This document shows, one piece after another, positions 27,095 through 35,428 of a stretch of 44,666 nt of DNA. The stretch comes from Candidatus Scalindua arabica. GTDB lineage: Bacteria; Planctomycetota; Brocadiia; Brocadiales; Scalinduaceae. The stretch spans positions 1-44,666 of the forward strand of contig JAANXD010000043.1 of the NCBI GenBank assembly GCA_018263435.1, written 5' to 3'. The notes below the pieces were generated by a model. The model was not told the origin of the DNA, searched no databases, and saw only the letters and a list, made by a program, of their open reading frames with translations. Positions within the stretch are counted from its first letter, which is position 1. Each line of letters opens with the position of its first letter. Both the position numbers and the translations under genes were made by a program.

Positions 27095-28129
27095 TTATTT
27101 TGATAAAGACGGAGAAGTAATCAAGGTGTCACTGGCCCTAAATTTGTTACGCGGATCCTTTGCCCCCAGAAACCAAATAAACTCTTTCAGCAATTCCCCG
27201 TCAAAGCAATCTAACATTTCTGCCTTCATTTCTGCCAGTGCGGCAAAAGGTCTTTTTGCAGGTGCATACGGCCTGTTAGTCGTCATTGCATCATATACGT
27301 CGAGTATTCGTGCTATACTTCCAAATAAATGGATATCAGGGCCTCCAAGTCCATAAGGGTAACCTGTTCCATCACGGTTTTCATGATGTTGAGCGACTAT
27401 TTTTAAACACAGTGAATCAACGTTTTTCTTTAGTTCTAAAATATCCAGTCCTGCTTTAGGGTGCTTTTTTATTTCATCAAACTCTTCCTTAGTAAGACGG
27501 CTGGTTTTATTGATGATTTCCGGAGAGACTACTACCTTGCCTATATCATGCAAAAGCAGGCCTGTCCCGAGGCAATCCAACTCATGTGGGTTTAAGGAAA
27601 GATATTTGCCAAAGAGTAACCCAATTACTGACATGTTAATAGAATGAGAATATGTACGGTAGTCGTGGGAGGTAACTTCAAACAAACTGGAAAATGTATT
27701 TTCATTCTTAACGATGTGGCTAACTGTGTTATTTACCCACGTTGAAGCTCTTTCAATATGTGTGCCGGATTTTGGATTCGCCAAAAGCGCCTCTGTTATG
27801 TTTTCTGCGACCTGATAAAGCGCTCCTGATTTTTCTAAAGAAGTTTTATCTTTATCATCAATAATACTCTTTAAGTTTTCTTCCTGATATAAGAGGTATT
27901 TGTCAGTATCTTTTTTAAAGATATAAAGTTTTTCTGCATTTTTGCTTAGTAATTCCTCTTGCCTCTTAGCACTGAAATGATCATCTGCACGGCAGAATAA
28001 TATATATCTGGCCTTTCCACCAACGTCGTTTCTCAAAAACAAATCAAACGCTAATTTTGTGTTTGAGACTATAGCGTTTTTTGTTATTGCAGTATATTCG
28101 TTCGTTGTTGAAGTTGTAGTGTTTTCCAT
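27095..28129 (-). CDS. HD-GYP domain phosphodiesterase
   Basis: This 344-aa protein has an N-terminal regulatory region (1-150; FLRNDVGGKARYILFCRADDHFS) of unrecognised fold. A complete HD-GYP domain follows: HDYRTYSHSINMSVIG, LLLHDIGKVVVS (HD at 194-195), HHENRDGTGYPYG (248-260) and ILDVYDAMTTNRPY. It should degrade c-di-GMP to GMP. It is convergent with the polyferredoxin fusion gene and transcribed alone. The domain is intact, in contrast to the half domain at 5462-6502. Confidence 0.9.
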   Translation of the reverse strand: MENTTTSTTNEYTAITKNAIVSNTKLAFDLFLRNDVGGKARYILFCRADDHFSAKRQEELLSKNAEKLYIFKKDTDKYLLYQEENLKSIIDDKDKTSLEKSGALYQVAENITEALLANPKSGTHIERASTWVNNTVSHIVKNENTFSSLFEVTSHDYRTYSHSINMSVIGLLFGKYLSLNPHELDCLGTGLLLHDIGKVVVSPEIINKTSRLTKEEFDEIKKHPKAGLDILELKKNVDSLCLKIVAQHHENRDGTGYPYGLGGPDIHLFGSIARILDVYDAMTTNRPYAPAKRPFAALAEMKAEMLDCFDGELLKEFIWFLGAKDPRNKFRASDTLITSPSLSK

Positions 28130-28671
28130 TATTTAGATAGTAAGTAATTAAGCCAATAGTTCTTATTAAATTATCCGTTAAAGAACGCAACAATACCAAG
28201 TTGTCATATGCTTTTACCAAACATTTTCAGTGCTTACATCCATACTTTCAAGGCTTATAGCGCTAAAATCGTGCCTAAAGTACCCTATATACACAGAAAT
28301 AAGCGATCCAGGGAAGAAATATGCCGTAAGTGATTATCTGCGGCTCTGTTGATTTACCTCGTTATCAAAATTAAATATCAACATATAGTACATTTAGCTA
28401 TGGACGGATATACAATATTTAGTATGTCAAAATTTTAAACTGAAATGAATCAACAGAGCCATATACTTAGTGCATTACCTGTTATGGATATACCGATAAA
28501 ATAGTCGGGTGGCAGCTCTATTTTTCTACTTTTATTGCATTGTCCATTTTCTCAACGTTTTGTGGGTAAAAGTTTCCGCTTTTAGATTACTATGGAACTT
28601 TTTGTAAAATAAGGATTAATGAATTGAGTGTTGAACAGAAGCTGTAACAGAGGTGATATATTGTTTATGGT
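28130..28671. other. 542-bp intergenic region with an inverted-end element
   Basis: Between the HD-GYP and methyltransferase genes there is no ORF or RNA that I can support. It contains the 119-bp inverted-repeat-bounded element at 28342-28460. Confidence 0.55.
28342..28460. repeat. 119-bp element bounded by perfect 13-bp inverted repeats
   Basis: GGCTCTGTTGATT (28342-28354) and AATCAACAGAGCC (28448-28460) are perfect inverted repeats around 93 bp of AT-rich DNA. GGCTCTGTTG is reminiscent of IS6-family ends. I see no target duplication and no coding sequence, so a miniature transposable element is a reasonable reading. Confidence 0.6.
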
Positions 28672-29319
28672 CTATACATTGATGTCTTTGTGTCCTGGTG
28701 AGTGTGTAAACTTATAAGGAAGAAACCCGGGTACATTTCTTTTATAAAGCTTATACCTGGTTCCAAAAACCCTTAACATTCTCTTTTCCTCAAAAAGCGA
28801 CCCTATGATAAGATAGCTTACTGCACAAATCCTGTCTGTCAGTGTGAGTGTACTGATAAAAGGATTAAACAGAAAGACCAGAGAAACTCCAGAATACATT
28901 GGATGCCTCACAAATCGAAATATTCCATTAGCAACTAATTTATCATAACCAAAAAGTTCTTTTGATCCCTTCTTCCCTTTTATAAAAAACCTCCATACCT
29001 GCTTGATCCCGAGAAATTCCAGTACGTCTGTTTGGAAGAAGGCAATAACCGCAATCAGAAATCCTGTAAAACTTATAATGGCAAAAATATATATTAAAGG
29101 GCGTGGCAGTAAAAATGTTTCTGCGCTGTTTTTAACGAAATAGACAATATTTGAATAAATAACAAGCGATATCAGATTATAAATTATTCTATAGAAATAT
29201 GTTTCGAATGCCTTCCCGGTGAACCTAATTAATATCTCTTTAAAGAAATGTGAGATCATAATGCTGTGTACAAATCCAAAGAAGCACCAGAGGAATACTA
29301 AATAGACTACATCCTTCAT
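28672..29319 (-). CDS. ICMT/PEMT-like integral membrane methyltransferase
   Basis: This 215-aa multi-pass protein has about five hydrophobic helices and the family signature NGIFRFVRHPMYSGVSLVFLF (RHP at 138-140). EEKRMLRVFGTRYKLYKRNVPGFLP follows, where ICMT/phospholipid methyltransferases bind S-adenosylmethionine. The substrate is probably a lipid or lipid-linked group but is not determined. NnrU-type proteins are a related alternative. It stands alone and diverges from the metV-like gene. Confidence 0.85.
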   Translation of the reverse strand: MKDVVYLVFLWCFFGFVHSIMISHFFKEILIRFTGKAFETYFYRIIYNLISLVIYSNIVYFVKNSAETFLLPRPLIYIFAIISFTGFLIAVIAFFQTDVLEFLGIKQVWRFFIKGKKGSKELFGYDKLVANGIFRFVRHPMYSGVSLVFLFNPFISTLTLTDRICAVSYLIIGSLFEEKRMLRVFGTRYKLYKRNVPGFLPYKFTHSPGHKDINV

Positions 29320-29494
29320 GCCTCATTTTAGCATAAAAATCAAAACCTGAAACAAACTTTTGCTCCCGATCAGAAACATTTTACGGGTGCGGCTATAATA
29401 ATCTACGGGTTTTTTACTTCATTTCCACTGTTTTTGTGTTATTATTCCTCTTATAAGTTTCACATAAATACAAATATTTTCAGGGAGAAAAACT

Positions 29495-30172
29495 ATGATA
29501 GTAGCTGAGTCAAAACCATTTAACGAAATATATGACCTGGTTAAAGACTTCAGTAAAATTTGTGTAATCGGCTGTGGAGATTGTGTAACGGTATGTCATA
29601 CAGGCGGCCAGAAACAGGTAGGAGAGCTTGCATTAAAATTACGCATTGCAGCAAAAAGAGATGGTCGAGAGCTTGAGGTAAGGGAAGAGACTGTATTAAG
29701 ACAGTGTGAACAGGAATATGTAGAACCGGTTGGTAACTATGTTAATGATTATGATGCAGTAGTTTCTATTGCCTGTGGTGTAGGAGTGCAGACATTAGCA
29801 GAAAAATATACGCCGGTCAGAGTAGTTCCCGGACTTAATACCACCTTCATGGGAGCGCCAGTAGAACCGGGATTATTTCTGGAAAGATGTGCCGGTTGTG
29901 GAGATTGTGTGCTGGATGAAACTGGTGGACTCTGTCCCATAAGCAGGTGTTCAAAAAGCCTGCTTAACGGTCCATGTGGAGGGTCGATGGGCGGTAAATG
30001 TGAAGTGTCGAAAGATATACCCTGCGTATGGAATCAAATATATGACCAGCTTGACAAACAGCAGAGAATGCATTTCATGGATGATATCAGGCCGCCAAAG
30101 AAATGGTCGGTAAGTACCGGAAGTACTCCACGTAGATTAGAACACAAACATCTGCAGAAGGAAGCGGAATAA
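29495..30172 (+). CDS. metV: MetV-like methylenetetrahydrofolate reductase C-terminal domain protein
   Basis: This 225-aa cysteine-rich protein matches the stand-alone MTHFR_C family. An N-terminal CGDCVTVCHTGGQKQV stretch is followed by CAGCGDCVLDETGGLCPISRC and KSLLNGPCGGSMGGKCEVS. It ends CVWNQIYDQL, the shared ending of the family. In acetogens, MetV forms a complex with the catalytic MetF to reduce methylene-THF in the Wood-Ljungdahl pathway, which anammox bacteria also use. No metF lies beside it. It is followed directly (stop/start adjacent) by fprA, suggesting a common transcript and a redox link. A GGGAG ribosome site precedes the ATG. Confidence 0.85.
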   Translation: MIVAESKPFNEIYDLVKDFSKICVIGCGDCVTVCHTGGQKQVGELALKLRIAAKRDGRELEVREETVLRQCEQEYVEPVGNYVNDYDAVVSIACGVGVQTLAEKYTPVRVVPGLNTTFMGAPVEPGLFLERCAGCGDCVLDETGGLCPISRCSKSLLNGPCGGSMGGKCEVSKDIPCVWNQIYDQLDKQQRMHFMDDIRPPKKWSVSTGSTPRRLEHKHLQKEAE

Positions 30173-31366
30173 ATGGAACAATCAGTCAAGATTAAGGAAG
30201 ACGTTTATTGGATTGGTGTGTTGGATCCGGACCTCGTTACATTTGACATAGTTATACCTACCAAATACGGTACAACTTACAATTCCTATCTGGTTCGCGG
30301 TGAAAAGGTAGCAGTTATAGATACTGTAAGGGCATATTGTGTTGACGAGTTTATTTCAAAAATAAGATCGTTAGTCAGGCCGGAAGATATAGATTATATA
30401 ATTATCAATCACACAGAGCCGGATCATTCGGGCGGTTTGATCAGATTGATGGAGTTAGCGCCTAAGGCAATCCCTGTATTCTCCAGAGGTGCCAGAACTT
30501 TCGTGAAGAATATTTTGCACAAAGAATTTGATTACAGAGAGGTGAAAGCGGGTGACAGTATTGATCTTGGCGGTAAGGTATTAAAGTTCATATCCGCTCC
30601 ATTTCTCCATTGGCCTGATACCATGTTTACGTACCTAGAGACCGACAAGATACTATTCCCGTGTGATGCGTTTGGTTCACATTATTGCAGTGATAAGAGA
30701 TTTAACGATGAACTGGGTTCCAAGGAAGATGCATTTAGTGCATACGAATTTTATTATCATACGATATTAAGGCCTTTTAAACAGCATGTTATTAATGCCC
30801 TGGATAATATAAAGGATATTGATATAGAAATTATTGCACCCTCCCATGGCCCTATACTGAGAGAAAATATAGAAAAATATATTGATACTTATAGGGAATG
30901 GTCAGGAAGGACAAAAAGATATCCTGACAAAAAAAAGATTACAATTATATATGTTTCATCATACGGCAGCACAAAGAGAATGGCAGAGTCTATTTATAGA
31001 GGAGCATGCCTTCCTGACACAGATGTTTCACTTTTCAATGCAGCAGATACTGATTTGGAGGTTTTGCTTGAAGAGATCGAGGCCTCTGATGAGATTCTCC
31101 TGGGTACTCCCACACTGAATGCGAAGGCGCCAAAACCCATATTCGACATTATTTCAAGCCTTGTAACACTGAATATCAGGGGCAAGGCAGCGGCTGTTTT
31201 CGGGTGTTACGGCTGGAGCGGAGAAGCCGTACAGATAATTGAAGATATATTAAAGAGTTTACGTTTCAAGATAGTTGCTGAAGGTTGTAAGTTAAGGATG
31301 ATACCTTCTGAGGAAGCGCTGAATGAATGTGAAGAATTTGGTAGAAAATGCGCATCAGCTATTTAA
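30173..31366 (+). CDS. fprA: Flavodiiron protein (A-type flavoprotein, FprA)
   Basis: This 397-aa enzyme reduces O2 to water or NO to N2O in the cytoplasm. The metallo-beta-lactamase domain carries the di-iron ligands H80, E82, D84 and H85 (INHTEPDHSG), H146 (FLHWPDT), D165 (FPCDAFG) and H225 (APSHGP), a complete set. The flavodoxin domain starts near 256 (ITIIYVSSYGSTKRM) and binds FMN, the usual FprA layout. Rubredoxin, its usual electron donor, is encoded 1.9 kb downstream, and rubrerythrin lies between. The gene begins directly after metV. Confidence 0.93.
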   Translation: MEQSVKIKEDVYWIGVLDPDLVTFDIVIPTKYGTTYNSYLVRGEKVAVIDTVRAYCVDEFISKIRSLVRPEDIDYIIINHTEPDHSGGLIRLMELAPKAIPVFSRGARTFVKNILHKEFDYREVKAGDSIDLGGKVLKFISAPFLHWPDTMFTYLETDKILFPCDAFGSHYCSDKRFNDELGSKEDAFSAYEFYYHTILRPFKQHVINALDNIKDIDIEIIAPSHGPILRENIEKYIDTYREWSGRTKRYPDKKKITIIYVSSYGSTKRMAESIYRGACLPDTDVSLFNAADTDLEVLLEEIEASDEILLGTPTLNAKAPKPIFDIISSLVTLNIRGKAAAVFGCYGWSGEAVQIIEDILKSLRFKIVAEGCKLRMIPSEEALNECEEFGRKCASAI

Positions 31367-31528
31367 TTCCCTGATTTCTGAATCATCAATGTCTTTGCAT
31401 GTATGACGTGCAGGCAACCCTTCCGAAAATAAACAGACCATCAACCAAAGTTTTTCTTTTGATAATGTACCCCCTTCTTTATATTATATACCTTCAAATA
31501 CTTTCACAAATCATCAGGAGTCTAAATC

Positions 31529-32038
31529 TTGCAGAAAAAGCAAATTGATTCAGAAGACAGAGATCTCACTTTGGATATAGTTGAGACTGCGATGGCAGAA
31601 GAACTCAAGGCAAGCGGCTTGTACAGGAAATTATCAGCACAGCTTGAAGACAAGGCCGCAAAGCTTAAGTTTGACGTAATGGCAGATGCAGAACAGAGAC
31701 ATTATGAGAAATTAAAAGAATGGTATGAGGCGAATTTTGGTAAAAGCCCTGAAGATAAAAAGATAAAAACATCTAAAGCCGTCAAAGTGAAGAGACCTGA
31801 AAAAAAGGCGGGCTATGAGGATGTAATAAAAATAATAATAGAGGCAGAGACAAATGCCTGCAAATTCTATGAACACGCTGCAAAGAAGACAAAAGACGAA
31901 GGTGCAAAAAAACTGTTTGAAGCGCTTATAAGAATGGAGAGCGCTCACGTTACGCAGTTCAAAGATGAATTTCGCGTAATAACAGAACCATCGCTCTGGT
32001 GTGCAGAGGAAGATATTCCATGGATGTTGGAGGTATAA
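31529..32038 (+). CDS. Rubrerythrin-like di-iron protein without rubredoxin domain
   Basis: This 169-aa four-helix ferritin-like protein has metal ligands visible in MAEELKASGLYRKL, DAEQRHYEKLKEW, IEAETNACKFYEHAA and MESAHVTQFKDEF, the E...ExxH pattern of di-iron rubrerythrins. The rubredoxin-like tail is missing, consistent with the separate rubredoxin gene downstream. It likely reduces peroxide. The start is TTG with AGGAG just upstream. It follows fprA by 162 bp in the same direction. Confidence 0.85.
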   Translation: MQKKQIDSEDRDLTLDIVETAMAEELKASGLYRKLSAQLEDKAAKLKFDVMADAEQRHYEKLKEWYEANFGKSPEDKKIKTSKAVKVKRPEKKAGYEDVIKIIIEAETNACKFYEHAAKKTKDEGAKKLFEALIRMESAHVTQFKDEFRVITEPSLWCAEEDIPWMLEV

Positions 32039-32081
32039 GTAAATATCCTTGCCACATCTGCACTGTCAGGTGGAGGATGAC

Positions 32082-32169
32082 GTCACGCTGAGCGGAGTCG
32101 AAGTGTTATCAACATTGAAATTCCTATGCATAAATTTGACAACCTGCCCGACTACGTCGTTCGGGCGGG
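32082..32169. repeat. Intergenic repeats: GTCACGCTGAGCGGAG motif and CCTGCCCGA hairpin
   Basis: Positions 32082-32105 match the widespread GTCACGCTGAGCGGAGTCGA-type intergenic repeat. Positions 32143-32169 form a hairpin (CCTGCCCGA paired with TCGGGCGGG, one wobble, 9-nt loop) that may terminate the rubrerythrin message. This repeat type is common in bacterial genomes. Confidence 0.6.
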
Positions 32170-32193
32170 CTGAAAGGGGATATACTATAAATT

Positions 32194-33207
32194 ATGTGGG
32201 AAAGAATTGTAGATGTTATAAATGAGGGGAAAAAGTTTATCATAACAACCCATCTTTTTTCTGAAGGTGATGCGATCGGTTCTGAGCTTGCACTTAAGCG
32301 TTTTCTATGTAATTTGAATAAAGAGGCCGTAGTAGTAAACAACGAATTACTGCCTCCTGTTTACAGTTGTTTTGATCCTGACAAGGATGTTAAGTTTCTG
32401 AAAAGTAAAGATGATAACATTAACCTTAATGATTTTGATGCTATATTTATGGTTGATGTGGCTGCTTGGGGACAGTTGGGTGATTTTGCAGACATGATCA
32501 AGGCCAGCCGGATTACTAAGATATGTATAGATCATCATCCAACGAATCCCGGTTATGCTGATATAAATGTTATAGACAAAGACGCATCTTCTGCCGGAGA
32601 GCTGATATATGACCTGATCACACATATGAATGGTGAGCTTACACTGGAAGTGGCCACTCCTTTATACCTTTCAATTGCAACTGATACAGGGTGGTTTAAA
32701 TTCAGTAATACAAGTGCAAAGGCTTTTAAGGCTTGTTCTGCTTTAATAGAGGCCGGGGTTAAATCCCAGATAATATACGAAAAACTGTATCATAATAAAC
32801 ACGTAAGCTATTTGAAGTTACTAAACCTTATGCTTGGTACCTTAAGTTCAGAATGTGACGGGCAGCTGGTATGGACAAAGATTACGAAGAAGATGATTAA
32901 ATCATCTGGTGTAGAGTTCGTGGACACGGATGTAATTATTGATCTTATCCGTGCAGTAAATAAGGTGGAGGTTGTAGTTATTTTCAAGGAACTGGGAGAG
33001 AGAAAAACAAAGGTGAGTTTTCGTTCAAAACACACGATAGATGTAAGTAAATTAGCATCCGATTTTGGGGGTGGTGGCCACGTGCGTGCCGCCGGAGCAT
33101 CACTGGAAGAACCAATAGATACGGTTATTGGAGACGTCGTATCTGTAGCAAGTGAATTAATAGAGGAAACCTCAGCCTGTGTCTCTTCGGGCAGTAGTCT
33201 CACATAG
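32194..33207 (+). CDS. nrnA: DHH/DHHA1 phosphoesterase, NrnA-like
   Basis: This 337-aa protein fits the NrnA family (degrades short oligoribonucleotides or pAp, and finishes c-di-GMP turnover by cleaving pGpG). Motifs: SEGDAIGSELALKRF (motif I), FMVDVAAWGQLGDF, ICIDHHPTNPGYADINVI (DHH) and the DHHA1 end FGGGGHVRAAGASL. Motif I usually reads HxxPDGDA; here HLFSEGDA lacks the proline and changes the first Asp to Glu, which might alter metal binding. It sits between rubrerythrin and rubredoxin genes. Confidence 0.88.
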   Translation: MWERIVDVINEGKKFIITTHLFSEGDAIGSELALKRFLCNLNKEAVVVNNELLPPVYSCFDPDKDVKFLKSKDDNINLNDFDAIFMVDVAAWGQLGDFADMIKASRITKICIDHHPTNPGYADINVIDKDASSAGELIYDLITHMNGELTLEVATPLYLSIATDTGWFKFSNTSAKAFKACSALIEAGVKSQIIYEKLYHNKHVSYLKLLNLMLGTLSSECDGQLVWTKITKKMIKSSGVEFVDTDVIIDLIRAVNKVEVVVIFKELGERKTKVSFRSKHTIDVSKLASDFGGGGHVRAAGASLEEPIDTVIGDVVSVASELIEETSACVSSGSSLT

Positions 33208-33259
33208 TAGCATTTGAGAGAAGATTAGAAACTCAATTCATATTAAGGAGGTTGTTAAG

Positions 33260-33424
33260 ATGGCTAAATGGGAGTGTTCTGTTTGCGGTTATATATATGA
33301 TCCGGAAAAAGGAGATAGTATTAATGGTATTCCACCTGGTACTGCTTTTGAAACATTGCCGGATGACTGGGTTTGTCCGGCATGCGGCGCAGGCAAAGAT
33401 GCATTTGAAAAGATAGAAGAATGA
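33260..33424 (+). CDS. Rubredoxin
   Basis: This 54-aa electron carrier has four iron-ligand cysteines in CSVCGY (6, 9) and CPACGA (39, 42). The typical YDPEKGD stretch and LPDDWVCP are present. The ribosome site AAGGAGG is eight bases before the ATG. It most likely donates electrons to FprA and rubrerythrin encoded upstream, forming an oxygen/peroxide reduction chain. It is short but unmistakable. Confidence 0.97.
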   Translation: MAKWECSVCGYIYDPEKGDSINGIPPGTAFETLPDDWVCPACGAGKDAFEKIEE

Positions 33425-33516
33425 GACTTAATAACAAGAGGGTAATTATTAAAAAATCAATACTATTGACTCAATCAGTCCATTGTTGAGATATTGCTAT
33501 CAACTTTTTACCCAGC

Positions 33517-34308
33517 TTATGGAAGCAAATTAAGTTTTACAATTTGTACTATTTCACTGAGAACTTGGCTCGCGGAATTCTGAATCAAATAATCCGCATA
33601 TTTATCATAGGGAGTAGGAGTCCAGTTGATAATTGCTAGTTTGGCTCCTGCTTCTTTCGCCTTTACAGGTAAATAGGCTGCCGGCTGTATTTCCAGGGAG
33701 GAGCCGATAACAATGAAGAGTTCTGAAGAATTTACCATCCTTATGGCCATACGCGCAATATTAGGTGCGATATTTTCTCCGGGAAAAACTGTATCCGGCT
33801 TCAATATGCCCTGACAATAATCACAATAAGGCACTATTGTTCCTTTTGCTATAGACTCATAAACAATTTTGCAGTCATATTTTTTTCCGCAGTCCAGACA
33901 AGAGATTGAATGAAATGTTCCATGGATTTCAATAACAGCTTTAGAGCTATTACCAGCTTTTTGATGAAAGCCATCCACGTTCTGGGTTATAATTCCTCGC
34001 AGGAGTTTCATTTTCTCTAGCTCTGCAAGGGCAAAGTGTGCATGATTTGGTAATGCATGCTGTATAATTGTATAGAATTCAGCACATGCTTGCCAGCATC
34101 TTCTTCTACTCTCACTGTTATTTACAAAATTCGATATGTAGGAATCCGTTATGCTATATTTCCCCCAAAACTGTCCATTCGTACCCCTATAATCAGGGAT
34201 GCCCGATTCAGTACTAATACCCGCTCCTGTAAGGAAAACCGGGTGAATGCTGTTTGATATTGCCGTTGCCAATTTCTTCATTACTAAACTCATTTTATAT
34301 TCTTCCAA
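33517..34308 (-). CDS. cobB: Sirtuin (NAD-dependent protein deacylase)
   Basis: This 263-aa SIR2-fold enzyme uses NAD to remove acyl groups from lysines. Seen are GAGISTESGIPDYRG, TQNVDGFHQKAG, the catalytic histidine in IEIHGTFHS, zinc cysteines in CLDCGKKYDC and CDYC, and GSSLEIQPAAYLP. It lacks membrane or extra domains. It is the last gene of the peptide-ligase operon, overlapping the urea transporter by 19 bp (starting at 34308; ATG 34293 is an alternative). The coupling to that operon is unusual for a sirtuin. Confidence 0.9.
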   Translation of the reverse strand: MEEYKMSLVMKKLATAISNSIHPVFLTGAGISTESGIPDYRGTNGQFWGKYSITDSYISNFVNNSESRRRCWQACAEFYTIIQHALPNHAHFALAELEKMKLLRGIITQNVDGFHQKAGNSSKAVIEIHGTFHSISCLDCGKKYDCKIVYESIAKGTIVPYCDYCQGILKPDTVFPGENIAPNIARMAIRMVNSSELFIVIGSSLEIQPAAYLPVKAKEAGAKLAIINWTPTPYDKYADYLIQNSASQVLSEIVQIVKLNLLP

Positions 34309-35399
34309 TAAAGAGCGGCACTTCTGTGTCGCTTATATTCGCGTAATGTTTCCTCCGGACGAACTGCTCGATTTAGATCCACCGCAAATAGCCGTGGAAA
34401 TTTTGTAGCAAAGTAAGGTAGCTTAAGGGGCAAAATGAATAAAGTAATTGTAACATTAAAAGCAATAGTTAAAATGGGAATTCCATGGGGTGCTAAAATA
34501 GGAGCAATCAGTAACCACAAAAGAATGCCCAAGCAGGTACCAAGCATGGAATACAAAAAACAGGGAATATTAAATGCAATAAAGAAACCGCCAAGAGCAA
34601 TAGCAATAGGCACACTGGTAAAACCATGAAGTCCGAGTTGGTTAAGGTTTAGTCCTTCTTGACCCATCAGTAAGTATACAGTTATGAGACTTAAACTTCC
34701 ACCTACAAGGGCAAATAAGGCCGATGTCTTGGAGTAGAGCAAGATACCGGTGAAAAATATCCCAATAATAATGGCACGGTTGAATAACCAATTTCCCAAA
34801 GAGAACCATTCTTTAGATTGGAAGATTCTCTCTTGTACGTTTGTCATGTCTAAAGTACTTATGTTTAGGTGGATAAGCTCAAAGGAATTCTTAGGCAACA
34901 GCCCAAAGACATATGCATAACTAATAGACAAAAGAAAGATTACCACAAAAGGAATACTAGTAATAGGTAGATTCACTTTACTGTCACTGATGATATTTCT
35001 CAGAAGGATTGCATAAAAGGTAGAAAGACCGGACGCCAGGATTAGAATGGGTATACTAACATAACTCAGTGGCCAGAAAAATGGCCAGATTAATCCTAAT
35101 AGAGCTCCGTTATAACCAAATAAACCATTCTCTATGTAGACTGACTTTTGTCTGAAAATGAAAGCCGTAAGCGTTGCAACGGCACTCCCAATGAGGCAAT
35201 GTGGTACAATAACCCACCAACTGAATGCGAAGGCCACAAGAAATAAGAATCCAGACAAAGGGCTACAACAAAAGAGTATTTGTCCCACACCTTTAAATGT
35301 TGTATTAATGAATCTGAAGCTTTTGTTGTTATTAAGTATTCTCTCTTTTTCTCGCAGCCAATTAGTAGATAATTTAATAAAAACTAAAGGGTTAAGCAT
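34290..35399 (-). CDS. Urea transporter, UT family
   Basis: This 369-aa channel has about ten hydrophobic helices in two related halves. LFGYNGALLGLIWPFF in the first half and LGLHGFTSVPIAIALGGFF in the second resemble the two signature loops of UT-type urea channels. It should pass urea, probably passively. It follows the PLP decarboxylase by 29 bp and overlaps the sirtuin, so it appears to belong to the same operon. This suggests that urea or a urea-like amide is a substrate or by-product of the pathway (inference). Confidence 0.8.
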   Translation of the reverse strand: MLNPLVFIKLSTNWLREKERILNNNKSFRFINTTFKGVGQILFCCSPLSGFLFLVAFAFSWWVIVPHCLIGSAVATLTAFIFRQKSVYIENGLFGYNGALLGLIWPFFWPLSYVSIPILILASGLSTFYAILLRNIISDSKVNLPITSIPFVVIFLLSISYAYVFGLLPKNSFELIHLNISTLDMTNVQERIFQSKEWFSLGNWLFNRAIIIGIFFTGILLYSKTSALFALVGGSLSLITVYLLMGQEGLNLNQLGLHGFTSVPIAIALGGFFIAFNIPCFLYSMLGTCLGILLWLLIAPILAPHGIPILTIAFNVTITLFILPLKLPYFATKFPRLFAVDLNRAVRPEETLREYKRHRSAALYWKNIK

Positions 35400-35428
35400 A
35401 TATTGAAATCAGTAGTATCCGATTAGGT

